NCBI RefSeq assembly: GCF_020686965.1
Contig: NZ_JAJEPS010000015.1
Span: 1 to 64,000, forward strand
Direction: 5' to 3'
DNA from: Hominiventricola filiformis
Lineage (GTDB): Bacteria; Bacillota; Clostridia; Lachnospirales; Lachnospiraceae
Length of the DNA: 64,000 bases
How positions within the stretch are numbered: position 1 is the first letter of the stretch; every line of letters begins with the position of its first letter. The notes under the pieces are model-generated. The model was not told where the DNA came from. It saw only the letters and a program-made list of their open reading frames with translations, and searched no databases. Below, in pieces: positions 17,996 to 26,923 of the stretch. The position numbers were made by a program, and so were the translations under genes.

Positions 17996-18682
17996 ATGAA
18001 TCAGATCTTTCTCATGGGTCTCATTGCCAACCGGGGACTTCGGAAAAAATACCTGGCATTTTTTGAGGAACACCATATTACAGTTGTATTATCTACTATG
18101 GCTGCAGGTACTGCTTCCAATACGATTCTGGATGCCCTCGGTCTGGAAGCCACAGAAAAGACCGTCTATTTTGCCCTGCTCACCAGGGATACATGGAAAT
18201 CTTTGAAAAAAGAATTATATGAAAAAATGAATATCGCTGTTCCGGGAAGAGGGATTGCATTTCTGATTCCTCTGTCCAGTATTGGCGGAAGAAAAACCCT
18301 GCAGTATCTCACTGCGGGACAGACAATGGAGATTGAGGAGGAAAGTACGTTGCAGAACACGGATTATGAACTTTTGGTAACCATTGCAAATGGGGGACAT
18401 ATTGAGACTATTATGGATGCGGCCAGAAGCGCCAATGCGCCCGGCGGGACCGTCATCCATGCAAAAGGAACCGGTGCCGAACATGCAAAACGTTTCCTTG
18501 GCATCTCCCTTGCGGAAGAAAAAGAAATGATTTTTATCGTAGTGAAAACAAGCCAGAAACAGGCGATTATGAAATCTATCATGGAAAGGGCCGGCATTGG
18601 TTCCCCGGCAGGAGGCATTGTCTTCTCCCTGCCGGTCACCAGCACTGCAGGTCTTCGGCTTCTCGAAGAAACGGAACTGTAA
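17996..18682 (+). CDS. Tandem PII-like signalling protein, partner of DUF1538
   Basis: The 228-residue protein has two PII/CutA-like halves. Each carries a related glycine-bearing segment followed by a conserved beta strand (GRGIAFLIPLSSIGG near 80-94 and GGIVFSLPVTSTAG near 205-218). The second half has a T-loop-like GGTVIHAKGTGAEH. PII proteins bind nucleotides and gate membrane transporters by inserting their T-loop. The gene follows DUF1538 by 29 nt with AAAGGAG upstream, suggesting it controls that membrane protein. Confidence 0.82.
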   Translation: MNQIFLMGLIANRGLRKKYLAFFEEHHITVVLSTMAAGTASNTILDALGLEATEKTVYFALLTRDTWKSLKKELYEKMNIAVPGRGIAFLIPLSSIGGRKTLQYLTAGQTMEIEEESTLQNTDYELLVTIANGGHIETIMDAARSANAPGGTVIHAKGTGAEHAKRFLGISLAEEKEMIFIVVKTSQKQAIMKSIMERAGIGSPAGGIVFSLPVTSTAGLRLLEETEL

Positions 18683-18686
18683 TTTT

Positions 18687-19484
18687 TCAGATTGCTTCTT
18701 CGTAATTGCGGTACAGGCGCATGGACAGGAATCCTTTTCCATCCAGCACCTGTCCGTAATGCACAATTTCTTCGGCAGCCGGACGAACGGTATGCTCCAT
18801 CCGCTCCTTCAAAAATACATTACTCTCACGGCAGGCAGGATTTTTTCTTCCATCCATAATCAGTCCGCCGAGCTCTTTATCCTGTCCGATCACATGAAAC
18901 AAAAATCTCATAAGCTTCCGTTTTAACTTATTTCTGCACACAAACAGACGAAGCGTCTGACGAAACAGACGGATGCAGATGTGAATCTGTACGGGCGACA
19001 CGTCATCGTACATCCGGGAAATTTCCCTGCAGGTATCACGCAGGCTGAAAAGATGTCTGATCGGAACATAAAAAAGAGGATTCTTTCCATCTTTTTCCAT
19101 AAGATACCGGTCAAAATCTGTCTCAATCTCCAGATGCCCCAGATCCTTTTCTTCCATATACAAATCAATGTAGGGATGACATTCACTGTCCAGCATAAAA
19201 TGGCAGAGATAACCATAAAGATATGCCCTTAGTATCGGATCAGGATTCTTCTGATACTGTTTCACACCGTATTCAAAAAAATCTGCGGCAATACTTTTGT
19301 GAAGTTTCACTCCTTCCTGATTAATACGGTTCTTGCAGACCGGGAAATAGTAAAACAGAAGATCCGGTCCGTGAAGACCTAGAAGAAAGGCGTATTTCCC
19401 TTCTCTGATCATCTCCTGTTCCTGCTTCGGAAGTGTTTTGTATACTTTCTTTCCAAAATAATAATGTGCATATGCTGCCGGCAT
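18687..19484 (-). CDS. Zinc-dependent phospholipase C-like protein
   Basis: The 265-residue protein starts AYAHYYFGKKVY and contains LHGPDLLFYY, a YLCHFMLDSECHPYID motif and an ETDFDRYL motif. These His/Asp-rich elements match the zinc-binding core of the zinc-dependent phospholipase C family common in clostridia. The start at 19484 follows GGAGG by eight bases; a longer frame from 19538 has no ribosome site. No signal peptide is evident, so it is not a classical secreted toxin. Its substrate is unknown. It converges with the PII-like gene, only four bases apart. Confidence 0.82.
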   Translation of the reverse strand: MPAAYAHYYFGKKVYKTLPKQEQEMIREGKYAFLLGLHGPDLLFYYFPVCKNRINQEGVKLHKSIAADFFEYGVKQYQKNPDPILRAYLYGYLCHFMLDSECHPYIDLYMEEKDLGHLEIETDFDRYLMEKDGKNPLFYVPIRHLFSLRDTCREISRMYDDVSPVQIHICIRLFRQTLRLFVCRNKLKRKLMRFLFHVIGQDKELGGLIMDGRKNPACRESNVFLKERMEHTVRPAAEEIVHYGQVLDGKGFLSMRLYRNYEEAI

Positions 19485-19591
19485 ATTACCAGCCTCCTTC
19501 TCCAATGTCTGTACTTTGTCATTTGCAGTATAACACAATTCTTTCTTACTGCATATGATGAAGTGTAAATAGTTTTATGGAGGTTCTCTTC

Positions 19592-19912
19592 ATGGGTGAC
19601 TTAAGTTCGAGAAACGGATGCGGATGCGGCGGCAGCTGCGGATGTGGATGCGGCGGTAATGGCGGAGGGATCTTTGGAGGCGGCAGCTGCTGCAGCTGGA
19701 TCTGGATTCTTCTTCTGTTAAGCTGCTGCTGTGGAAACGGCAACGGAATCTTCGGCGGTAGCTGTGGATGCGATAATGGCTGCGGATGCGGCAGCAATGA
19801 CAACAGTTGTCTGTGGATCATCATCCTTCTCTGCTGCTGCGGAGGCTGGGGAAATAACAACTGTGGATGCGGTTGTGGAAACGGCTGTGGATGTAATTCC
19901 TGCGGATGCTGA
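19592..19912 (+). CDS. Gly/Cys-rich small protein (chorion-class high-cysteine HCB13-like)
   Basis: The 106-residue product contains 25 cysteines, about a quarter of all residues, mostly in GCGC and CCC clusters, with Gly and Asn filling the rest. Two short hydrophobic stretches (SWIWILLLLS near residue 35-44 and LWIIILL near 71-77) interrupt the Cys-rich blocks. The start at 19592 follows GGAGG by eight bases. Similar proteins in Lachnospiraceae are labelled chorion class high-cysteine HCB protein 13. The function is unknown; metal binding or disulphide-linked surface layers are possibilities. Confidence 0.75.
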   Translation: MGDLSSRNGCGCGGSCGCGCGGNGGGIFGGGSCCSWIWILLLLSCCCGNGNGIFGGSCGCDNGCGCGSNDNSCLWIIILLCCCGGWGNNNCGCGCGNGCGCNSCGC

Positions 19913-20059
19913 AAGCTTTAAAGGGCAGACATTTCCTGAGCAGGGGACGTCAGTCTAGCTGACGCCTCCGGTTCTCTGTCCAAAAGTCCCGGCTCTGGAA
20001 ACGCATGATTTCCGGTGTCCGTTCATATATTGAAGAAAGAAGCAGGAGGCAATCTTATT

Positions 20060-20377
20060 ATGACTTCATTGGATGAAGCGGTGCTTCCCAGAGAACTGCA
20101 GATGCTCAAAGCTTTCCTGCCCTTTCTTCCTGCTCCTGCCCAGAAAATGCTTGCCATCTACATCAAATGGACAGAGCTTCAGAATACCATTGCCTATTTT
20201 AATCAGCATCCACCTGTCCAGAAATCGCTGGATGAAGGAAATCTGATGGAGTTTATGAAAGGAATTGTTCCACCGGAGGAACAGGCGCAGATGGAACAGT
20301 TTGCCGATATGTTTGAACATATGGATTTGTATCAGGAAATGTTTGAAGGATTTGCCCCAAAGGAAGGTGACACATGA
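20060..20377 (+). CDS. Small conserved-looking protein of unknown function (gene 1 of a pair)
   Basis: The 105-residue, mostly helical protein lacks a signal peptide and is acidic at its C-terminus (EHMDLYQEMFEGFAPKEG). The start at 20060 follows GGAGG by ten bases. It overlaps the next gene by four bases (ATGA). I do not recognise the family. The tight coupling suggests the two products act together, perhaps as a complex. Confidence 0.7.
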   Translation: MTSLDEAVLPRELQMLKAFLPFLPAPAQKMLAIYIKWTELQNTIAYFNQHPPVQKSLDEGNLMEFMKGIVPPEEQAQMEQFADMFEHMDLYQEMFEGFAPKEGDT

Positions 20378-20676
20378 ATATTCCAAATTGGTTTTACGAT
20401 GAGCGGGTTCAGAAAATTGCCCCGGAAAAGCTGACACTGCTTCTGAGGCTGGCTGAACAGCTGGAAGGAAAGACAAGCCAGAAAGAGATCATGCCGGTCG
20501 TCATGGGCGCCATCACTTCTGCCAACCGCAGAAATCTGATGTTTTCCAAAGAAGAATTTGAACTGATCTTTATGATTATGAAAGAGGGAAAATCTGAAGC
20601 AGAAAAGGCTCAGATGGATGATATGCTGAACCGTGCTCAGCGGCTCTTTTCCGCACAGTCAAAAAAAGGCAGGTAG
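20374..20676 (+). CDS. Small helical protein of unknown function (gene 2 of a pair)
   Basis: The 100-residue protein is charged and helical, with no membrane segment. It is translationally coupled to the preceding gene by the ATGA overlap. Its TAG stop lies within the stem of the following terminator. No family is recognised. Confidence 0.7.
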   Translation: MNIPNWFYDERVQKIAPEKLTLLLRLAEQLEGKTSQKEIMPVVMGAITSANRRNLMFSKEEFELIFMIMKEGKSEAEKAQMDDMLNRAQRLFSAQSKKGR

Positions 20677-20695
20677 CACATGCTCCTGCCTTTTT
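20663..20695. terminator. Bidirectional terminator between convergent genes
   Basis: AAAAAGGCAGG-t-AGCA pairs with TGCT-CCTGCCTTTTT around a 2-nt loop. It can stop the small-gene pair on the plus strand and the CLC gene on the minus strand. Confidence 0.88.
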
Positions 20696-20704
20696 CATTT
20701 TCAA

Positions 20705-21949
20705 TTATTCTTTTGTATGAGTATTAATAAATTGAAGCTTGGTCTTGGAATACAGAATTTTCTGGCTGTGGTACAATCCATAATATCCCGACTCCAGATA
20801 GCTGATTCCTACCGTCAGCAGAATGAATGGCATAAAATCGAATCCAAATAATTCAAAACTTAAGAGCATGGATGAAATCGGACAATTGGTCACACCGCAG
20901 AAAACTGCCGCCATACCGCAGGCTGCTGCCATGGACGGTGACAGACCGGTCAGCTGTCCGAACAGACATCCGAACGTAGCTCCCACAAACAGAGTTGGTA
21001 CAATCTCGCCGCCACGGAAACCGCATCCCAGTGTAACCGCTGTAAATACGATCTTCAATAAAAATGCAGCTGCTTCTGTCTCTCCATCCAGAGCACGTTC
21101 AACGACATTCATTCCTGTTCCCAGATAATCCGTTGTATTCAGAAGCTTTGCCATAACAATCACCAGAAGTGCTCCTGCCACAATTCTGACCCATTCATTT
21201 GGAATCATCTCTTTATACCAATGCTCTGTCCGATGTAATACCGTACAGAAAAGGATACTTACACCTCCACACAAGAATCCAAGTAAAACCGTCAATACCG
21301 CGGTCTTCAGATTAAACACCGGAATATTTAAAATATCAAACTGCTCACTTCCCGCACCTACCATCAGCGCAACCTGGTGTGCAATCAGTGAAGCCATTGC
21401 GCAGGGAACCAGTGCTGCATACTGCATAATTCCTACACTGATCACTTCCATAGCAAAGATCGTCGCTGTCAGCGGTGTACCGAACAATGCAGAAAATCCG
21501 GCACTCATACCGCACATAATCATAAGTTTATGGTCGTACTCGTCAAATTTCATCCATTTACCTAAGGTTCCGCCAATGCTTCCGCCCAGCTGCAGTGCTG
21601 CTCCTTCGCGTCCTGCAGAACCTCCGCAGGCATGAGTCAGAACTGTTGCAATCACAATAAGCGGAGCCATCCGAAGAGGTACATACGTATCAGACTGGAC
21701 GCCTTCCAGCACCTTGTTCGTTCCAGTCTTATAAGGATCCAGTTTATAGATGGCTACGATCAGAAGTCCCGCTGCCGGCAGCAGATACAGCATCCACGGA
21801 TGCCCGTTTCGGAATGCCGTCACTTCTGTAATACTTCTTCCAAACAGTCCTCCAAAGATTCCCAGAATAACTCCTGTCGGTCCTGCCACCAGCACCCACC
21901 GAATCAGCAGACTGCACCTTCCAAAACATTTTTGTATCAGTTCTTTCAT
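20705..21949 (-). CDS. CLC-family anion channel or antiporter
   Basis: The 414-residue membrane protein has the CLC core: GREGAALQLGG, whose Glu is the gating glutamate, and GTPLTATIFAMEV, with a Glu in the position of the proton glutamate of antiporters. In place of the usual GSGIP selectivity motif there is a TGTNKVLEG segment, so chloride specificity is not assured. The start at 21949 is the first Met fitting the CLC N-terminus; AAAGGA lies about 13 nt upstream, rather far. It is monocistronic, bounded by hairpins on both sides. Confidence 0.87.
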   Translation of the reverse strand: MKELIQKCFGRCSLLIRWVLVAGPTGVILGIFGGLFGRSITEVTAFRNGHPWMLYLLPAAGLLIVAIYKLDPYKTGTNKVLEGVQSDTYVPLRMAPLIVIATVLTHACGGSAGREGAALQLGGSIGGTLGKWMKFDEYDHKLMIMCGMSAGFSALFGTPLTATIFAMEVISVGIMQYAALVPCAMASLIAHQVALMVGAGSEQFDILNIPVFNLKTAVLTVLLGFLCGGVSILFCTVLHRTEHWYKEMIPNEWVRIVAGALLVIVMAKLLNTTDYLGTGMNVVERALDGETEAAAFLLKIVFTAVTLGCGFRGGEIVPTLFVGATFGCLFGQLTGLSPSMAAACGMAAVFCGVTNCPISSMLLSFELFGFDFMPFILLTVGISYLESGYYGLYHSQKILYSKTKLQFINTHTKE

Positions 21950-21988
21950 ATCCAGTATTTCATCCTTTCTGTATCCTGCCACATAAAA

Positions 21989-22046
21989 AGAGAGTCTGCA
22001 GCAGACTGACATCTCCCTCTTATGCCAGTCTGCTGCACAGCTCTCC
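21989..22046. terminator. Bidirectional hairpin terminator between the EF-G and CLC genes
   Basis: AGAG-GTCTGCAGCAGACTG pairs with CAGTCTGCTGCA..GCTCTCC. On the minus strand it is followed by TTTTT, so it terminates the EF-G-like gene. The plus strand also continues into TTTT. Confidence 0.85.
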
Positions 22047-22072
22047 TTTTTGTCTTCACTTATAGAATAATA

Positions 22073-24145
22073 TTACACCTCTGCCGCTCTCGCTGCAACC
22101 TCTTTTTCCTGTACATCGGACGGTGCCTGCTCATAACGTGCAAACTCATAAGAATATGTGCCGCTTCCGCCGGTCATGGAACGAAGATCGGTAGAATATC
22201 CGAACAGTTCCATCATTGGAACATCTGCGACCACTTCTGTCTTACCCGCACCTGCCGGATTCATACCCAGTACACGACCTCTTCTCTTATTGAGATCGCC
22301 CATAACATCTCCCGTATATTTGTCCGGAACCAGTACAGTCAGAGTCTCGATCGGCTCAAGAAGAATCGGGGATGCCTCCATAAATCCTTTTTTAAACGCC
22401 TGAATTGCAGCGGTCTTGAATGCCATCTCAGAAGAATCTACCGGATGGTAGGATCCGTCATAGAGAACCGCCTTTACACCTACAACCGGATATCCTGCCA
22501 GAGGTCCTTTCTGTACAGATTCCTGTACGCCTTTCTCTACTGCCGGGAAGTAGTTTTTCGGAACTGCTCCTCCTACAACAATCTGATCAAATATATAGGA
22601 AGTATCCAGATCACCGGACGGTTCGAAGGTCATCTTTACATGACCATACTGTCCGTGTCCACCAGACTGTTTCTTATATTTGTATTCCACATCTGCTTTC
22701 TTGCGGATCGTCTCGCGGAAAGCCACCTTCGGTTTTGCCAGCTCCACATCGACTTTATATTTTTCTGCAAGAATACTTACGATTACAGAGAGATGCTGAT
22801 CACCCATGCCATAGAGAAGAGTCTGACGGTTCTCAGAATCATTGACGGATTTCACCGTCAGGTCTTCATCCATGATCTTGGCAAGTGCCTGGGAAATCTT
22901 ATCTTCATCACCTTTGTTCTTTGCTTTATATGCCATATAGGTATATGGTTTGGAAATATCTGTCTTACCATACATCACCGGAGTTGCCTTCGTGGAAAGA
23001 GTATCACCGGTCTTGCAGCCCGCTTTTCCGATGGCACCGATATCACCCGCATGGAGTTCGGAAACCTCTTCCGGTTTATTGCCCCTCATAATATAGAGCT
23101 TGCTCAGTTTTTCCTCTGTCTCTGCTGCTGCATTATACAGAGTATCATCGGATTTGATAACACCGGAGCAAACCTTGATCAGCGAATATTTTCCGATAAA
23201 CGGATCTGCGATCGTCTTAAATACATAAGCAGATTTTGCTTTTGCGAAATTATAATCTGCCTGGAAAATCTCATTGGTCTTCATATTGATACCGGCACAG
23301 GAAACCTTATCCGGTGACGGAAGCAGCTCCACGATATCATTTAACAGGTTATGGATATTACGAAGCTCCACACTGGAACCCATAGATACCGGAATAATCG
23401 TTCCATCATCTACATTGGTCTTCATAGCTGCGCGGATCTCGCCTACGGAGAACTCCTCTCCGGCGAAATAACGCTCCATAAACTCCTCACTGGTCTCTGC
23501 CACTGCGTCCATCATAGCTTCCCGGTAAATATCCAGGTTCGGGCGGCAGTAATCCGGAATCTCACAATCTTCTCTCTTACCGATATCGGTAAATCTTCTG
23601 CCTGCCATTTTCATAACATTCACATAACCGACAAATTTCTCATTCTCACGGATCGGCTGATAAAACGGCGCAATTTTCTTTCCATAAAGTTCTGTCAGTT
23701 TTTCAACAACTTCACGGAAGGATGCATGATCCACATCCATCTCGGATACGAAGAACATACGGGGCAGCTTATATTTCTCGCAGAGCTCCCATGCCTTCTC
23801 GGTTCCGACTTCCACTCCTGCTTTACCAGATACTACGATAATGGCTGCGTCTGCAGCTGCAACTGCTTCTTCCACTTCTCCTATGAAATCAAAGTATCCC
23901 GGAGTGTCCAGAATATTGATCTTCACATTATTCCAGATAATCGGTACAACAGAAGTATTGATGGAAAACTTACGTTTGATCTCCTCTTTATCGTAATCAC
24001 TGATGGTAGTGCCGTCGGTAACTTTACCAAGACGCCCGGTCAGACCGGACACATATGCCATCGCCTCGACCAGACTGGTCTTGCCGCTTCCCCCATGTCC
24101 TAAGAGAACCACATTACGGATACTGTCGGTTGTGTAAACGTTCAT
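22073..24145 (-). CDS. EF-G paralogue (FusA2-like translation-factor GTPase) with altered G4 motif
   Basis: The 690-residue protein has the EF-G architecture: G1 GHGGSGKT at 16-23, G3 DTPG at 80-83, a SINTS switch-1 Thr near 64, and domains II-V. The G4 motif, normally NKMD, reads SEMD at 134-137, so both the Asn and Lys of the guanine-specificity motif are changed. The start at 24145 follows GGAGG by eight bases; an earlier ATG at 24166 precedes this site. EF-G paralogues of clostridia often act in recycling or stress rather than elongation; the exact role is unknown. It is monocistronic. Confidence 0.88.
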   Translation of the reverse strand: MNVYTTDSIRNVVLLGHGGSGKTSLVEAMAYVSGLTGRLGKVTDGTTISDYDKEEIKRKFSINTSVVPIIWNNVKINILDTPGYFDFIGEVEEAVAAADAAIIVVSGKAGVEVGTEKAWELCEKYKLPRMFFVSEMDVDHASFREVVEKLTELYGKKIAPFYQPIRENEKFVGYVNVMKMAGRRFTDIGKREDCEIPDYCRPNLDIYREAMMDAVAETSEEFMERYFAGEEFSVGEIRAAMKTNVDDGTIIPVSMGSSVELRNIHNLLNDIVELLPSPDKVSCAGINMKTNEIFQADYNFAKAKSAYVFKTIADPFIGKYSLIKVCSGVIKSDDTLYNAAAETEEKLSKLYIMRGNKPEEVSELHAGDIGAIGKAGCKTGDTLSTKATPVMYGKTDISKPYTYMAYKAKNKGDEDKISQALAKIMDEDLTVKSVNDSENRQTLLYGMGDQHLSVIVSILAEKYKVDVELAKPKVAFRETIRKKADVEYKYKKQSGGHGQYGHVKMTFEPSGDLDTSYIFDQIVVGGAVPKNYFPAVEKGVQESVQKGPLAGYPVVGVKAVLYDGSYHPVDSSEMAFKTAAIQAFKKGFMEASPILLEPIETLTVLVPDKYTGDVMGDLNKRRGRVLGMNPAGAGKTEVVADVPMMELFGYSTDLRSMTGGSGTYSYEFARYEQAPSDVQEKEVAARAAEV

Positions 24146-24183
24146 AGCTTTTTCCTCCGATGCCATTTTGTAATCATGTTAGA

Positions 24184-24212
24184 ATTATACTAAAATATTG
24201 CAAAAATATCAA
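24184..24212 (-). promoter_or_regulatory. Promoter of the EF-G-like gene
   Basis: On the minus strand TTGATA (24207-24212) and TATAAT (24184-24189) are 17 nt apart. Confidence 0.8.
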
Positions 24213-24238
24213 GGTCTTTGTGCGAAATGACTATTTAT

Positions 24239-24307
24239 TTTTTGCCTGTCTGTATTTTTACAGGCAAAAATAAAAACAGCCCCACAGAAATCAGTCTGCA
24301 GGGCTGT
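24239..24307 (-). terminator. Tandem hairpins after leuS
   Basis: The first minus-strand hairpin pairs ACAGCCC..CAG with CTG..GGGCTGT (24276-24307) and continues into TTTTTATTTTT, which is a good terminator for leuS. The second pairs TTTTTGCCTG with CAGGCAAAAA (24239-24270). Confidence 0.8.
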
Positions 24308-24324
24308 GAATTTAGCTATATTAC

Positions 24325-26727
24325 CTATTTTACTACAAAGTTTACGACACGATTCGGAACATAGATCTCTTTTACAAAGGTCTTGCCCTCTACCAGGGAT
24401 GCAATTCTGGGATCAGCTTTTGCAGCAGCAAATACTTCTTCCTTGTCAGCACCAGTCGGAATGACTACGGTACCACGAAGTTTACCGTTGATCTGTACAC
24501 CGATCTCGGTCTGTGCGTCAACTGTCTTAGCCTCCTCATAGGTCGGCCAGGATGCCAGAGAAAGGAATCCTTCTCCGCCGGTTGCCTCCCACATTTCCTC
24601 ACACAGATGGGGAGCAAACGGACAAAGCAGTTTGATGAAGGTCTGAAGCTGCTCTTTACTGATCTTTCCGACATTGTATACATCGTTGGTCAGAGTCATC
24701 AATGCTGCAATGGCAGTGTTGAACTTCATATCCTCGATATCAGAAGATACCTTCTTGATGGTCTTGTGAAGCGAAGTCTCCAGTTTTTCTGTCTCTTTGT
24801 CCTCAGACAGCATATCCGTAAATCCGGCTACACGCTCCAGGAAACGTTTACAGCCTTTTACAGAATTCTCGTTCCACGGAGTAGCTGCACCGTAATCACC
24901 CATGAACAGAACATAGGTACGCAGAGTATCTGCACCGTAATCCTCTACAATATCCAGTGGGTCTACGACATTACCCTTGGATTTACTCATCTTATCTCCG
25001 TCCGGTCCAAGGATCAGTCCCTGAATAGAACGTTTTGCGTAAGGCTCCGGAGTATTGACAACACCAATGTCATACAGGAAATGATGCCAGAAACGGGAAT
25101 AAATCACGTGTCTGGTAACATGCTCCATACCACCGTTATACCAGTCAACCGGCATCCAGTATTTCAGTTTTTCCGGATCTGCCAGACACTTGTCGTTGTG
25201 CGGATCGATGTAACGCAGGAAATACCAGGAAGATCCTGCCCACTGCGGCATGGTATCTGTCTCTCTTCTTGCATCACGTCCACATTTTGGGCATTTGCAT
25301 TTTACGAAGGAATCAATCTTAGCCAGCGGAGATTCGCCTTCCACACCCGGCTCAAAATTCTCTACCTTCGGCAGACGAAGAGGCAGCTCTTCATAAGGAA
25401 CCGGAACAACACCACAGTTATCACAGTGAACGATCGGAATCGGCTCACCCCAATATCTCTGACGGTTGAATGCCCAGTCTTTCATTTTGAACTGTACACC
25501 TGCACGGCCAATACCCTGCTTCGTCAGTTCTTCCAGCATCTTCTTGATAGAATCTTTCTTATTCGTATAACCATTCAGGAACTCGGAGTTCACCATCTCA
25601 CCGTCACCGGTATAGGCTTCTTTCGTGATATCTCCGCCCTTGATAACCTCAATAATATCGATATTAAATGCCTTTGCAAAATCGTAGTCACGCTGGTCAT
25701 GTGCCGGTACTGCCATGATGGCTCCGGTACCATAACCCATCATTACATAATCTGCAATGAAGATCGGAATTTTCTTACCATTAACCGGATTAACAGCCTC
25801 CAGGCCCTCAATCTTCACACCGGTCTTATCTTTTACCAGCTGGGTACGTTCAAATTCTGTTTTCTTCGCGCACTCACTGCGATATGCTTTAATCGCATCC
25901 ATATTGGAAATGCGGTCCGCATATTTATCAATCAGCGGATGCTCCGGAGCCATAACCATGAAGGTAACACCAAACAGGGTATCCGGTCTGGTGGTATAGA
26001 TCTCCAGCTGCTCATCAACGCCGTCTACTTTAAAGTCTACAAATGCACCGGTAGATTTACCAATCCAGTTTATCTGCTGCTGTTTTACATTTGCCGGATA
26101 ATCTACATGATCCAGACCTTCCAGCAGTTTATCTGCATACTCGGTAATTCTTAAGTACCAGACATCTTTGGATTTCTGGATAACTTCGCTGTGGCAGATA
26201 TCGCAGTGTCCACCCTGGCTGTCCTCATTGGAAAGAACGACTTTACAGGACGGGCAGTAATTTACCAGTGCCTTGCTTCTGAATACCAGACCATGCTCAT
26301 ACATTTTCAGGAAAATCCACTGGGTCCATTTATAATAATCCTCGTCTGTGGTATCAATCACACGGTCCCAGTCAAAAGAGAATCCGACTTTTTTCAGCTG
26401 ATTGGTGAATTTTGCAATGTTCTCATCCGTGATCACACGCGGATGTTTGCCAGTCTTGATGGCATAGTTCTCGGTCGGGAGTCCGAATGCGTCGAATCCG
26501 ATGGGGAACAGGACATTATAGCCTTCCATTCTTCTTTTTCTGGAAATTACCTCAAGGCTGGAATATGCCTTAATGTGTCCAACGTGCATACCTGCGCCGC
26601 TGGGATACGGGAACTCTACCAGACCATAAAATTTCGGCTTGGAACTTCCGTCCACTGCATTAAAGATCTTGGCTTCATCCCACTTCTGCTGCCATTTGGC
26701 TTCTATCTTTCGGAAATTGTGTTTCAT
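24325..26727 (-). CDS. leuS: Leucine-tRNA ligase
   Basis: The 800-residue cytoplasmic enzyme charges tRNA-Leu. It shows the class I HIGH-type motif in PYPSGAGMHVGH (40-51), the zinc-like C-P-S-C..C-D-I-C and C-P-K-C elements, the CP1 editing domain with TTRPDTLFG, and DKMSKSKGNVVDP for the KMSKS loop. Length is usual for the bacterial enzyme. It is monocistronic, with a consensus promoter upstream and no T-box in the roughly 90-nt leader. Confidence 0.97.
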   Translation of the reverse strand: MKHNFRKIEAKWQQKWDEAKIFNAVDGSSKPKFYGLVEFPYPSGAGMHVGHIKAYSSLEVISRKRRMEGYNVLFPIGFDAFGLPTENYAIKTGKHPRVITDENIAKFTNQLKKVGFSFDWDRVIDTTDEDYYKWTQWIFLKMYEHGLVFRSKALVNYCPSCKVVLSNEDSQGGHCDICHSEVIQKSKDVWYLRITEYADKLLEGLDHVDYPANVKQQQINWIGKSTGAFVDFKVDGVDEQLEIYTTRPDTLFGVTFMVMAPEHPLIDKYADRISNMDAIKAYRSECAKKTEFERTQLVKDKTGVKIEGLEAVNPVNGKKIPIFIADYVMMGYGTGAIMAVPAHDQRDYDFAKAFNIDIIEVIKGGDITKEAYTGDGEMVNSEFLNGYTNKKDSIKKMLEELTKQGIGRAGVQFKMKDWAFNRQRYWGEPIPIVHCDNCGVVPVPYEELPLRLPKVENFEPGVEGESPLAKIDSFVKCKCPKCGRDARRETDTMPQWAGSSWYFLRYIDPHNDKCLADPEKLKYWMPVDWYNGGMEHVTRHVIYSRFWHHFLYDIGVVNTPEPYAKRSIQGLILGPDGDKMSKSKGNVVDPLDIVEDYGADTLRTYVLFMGDYGAATPWNENSVKGCKRFLERVAGFTDMLSEDKETEKLETSLHKTIKKVSSDIEDMKFNTAIAALMTLTNDVYNVGKISKEQLQTFIKLLCPFAPHLCEEMWEATGGEGFLSLASWPTYEEAKTVDAQTEIGVQINGKLRGTVVIPTGADKEEVFAAAKADPRIASLVEGKTFVKEIYVPNRVVNFVVK

Positions 26728-26814
26728 TTCATACGTCCTCCTTCTCGATTTCCGACGCTGTTACAAAATAACTATCCGGGATATCCGGTAATTCAGCTTA
26801 TTTTTAACTCTATA

Positions 26815-26843
26815 AGTGTAATATACTACCCTTTGTTTGTCAA
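26815..26843 (-). promoter_or_regulatory. Promoter of leuS
   Basis: TTGACA (26838-26843) and TACACT (26815-26820) on the minus strand are separated by 17 nt. Confidence 0.75.
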
Positions 26844-26882
26844 TTTTGATTTTAGAAAAACCTTTCTATTTTCCGGGAACCG

Positions 26883-26891
26883 TGCTATACT
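26883..26891 (+). promoter_or_regulatory. Extended -10 promoter of tyrA-aroA
   Basis: TG at 26883-26884, one base before TATACT (26886-26891), forms an extended -10 element. The -35 (TTTCTA, 17 nt upstream) is weak. It lies 33 nt before the tyrA start. Confidence 0.6.
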
Positions 26892-26923
26892 TATAGACAT
26901 TAACGTGCTAAAGGAGAACAATC

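Noticed and set aside
19913..20059. CGTCAG-CTGACG hairpin after the Cys-rich gene as a terminator
   Set aside because: The stem is short and no T-run follows, so it was not listed.
22022..23317. 431-codon plus-strand frame opposite the EF-G-like gene
   Set aside because: It is a shadow of a conserved gene; its Cys/His/Ile-rich composition is the reverse-complement of EF-G codons.
26728..26814. Possible T-box before leuS
   Set aside because: There is no T-box core (GGTGG-ACCGCG) and the leader is under 100 nt.
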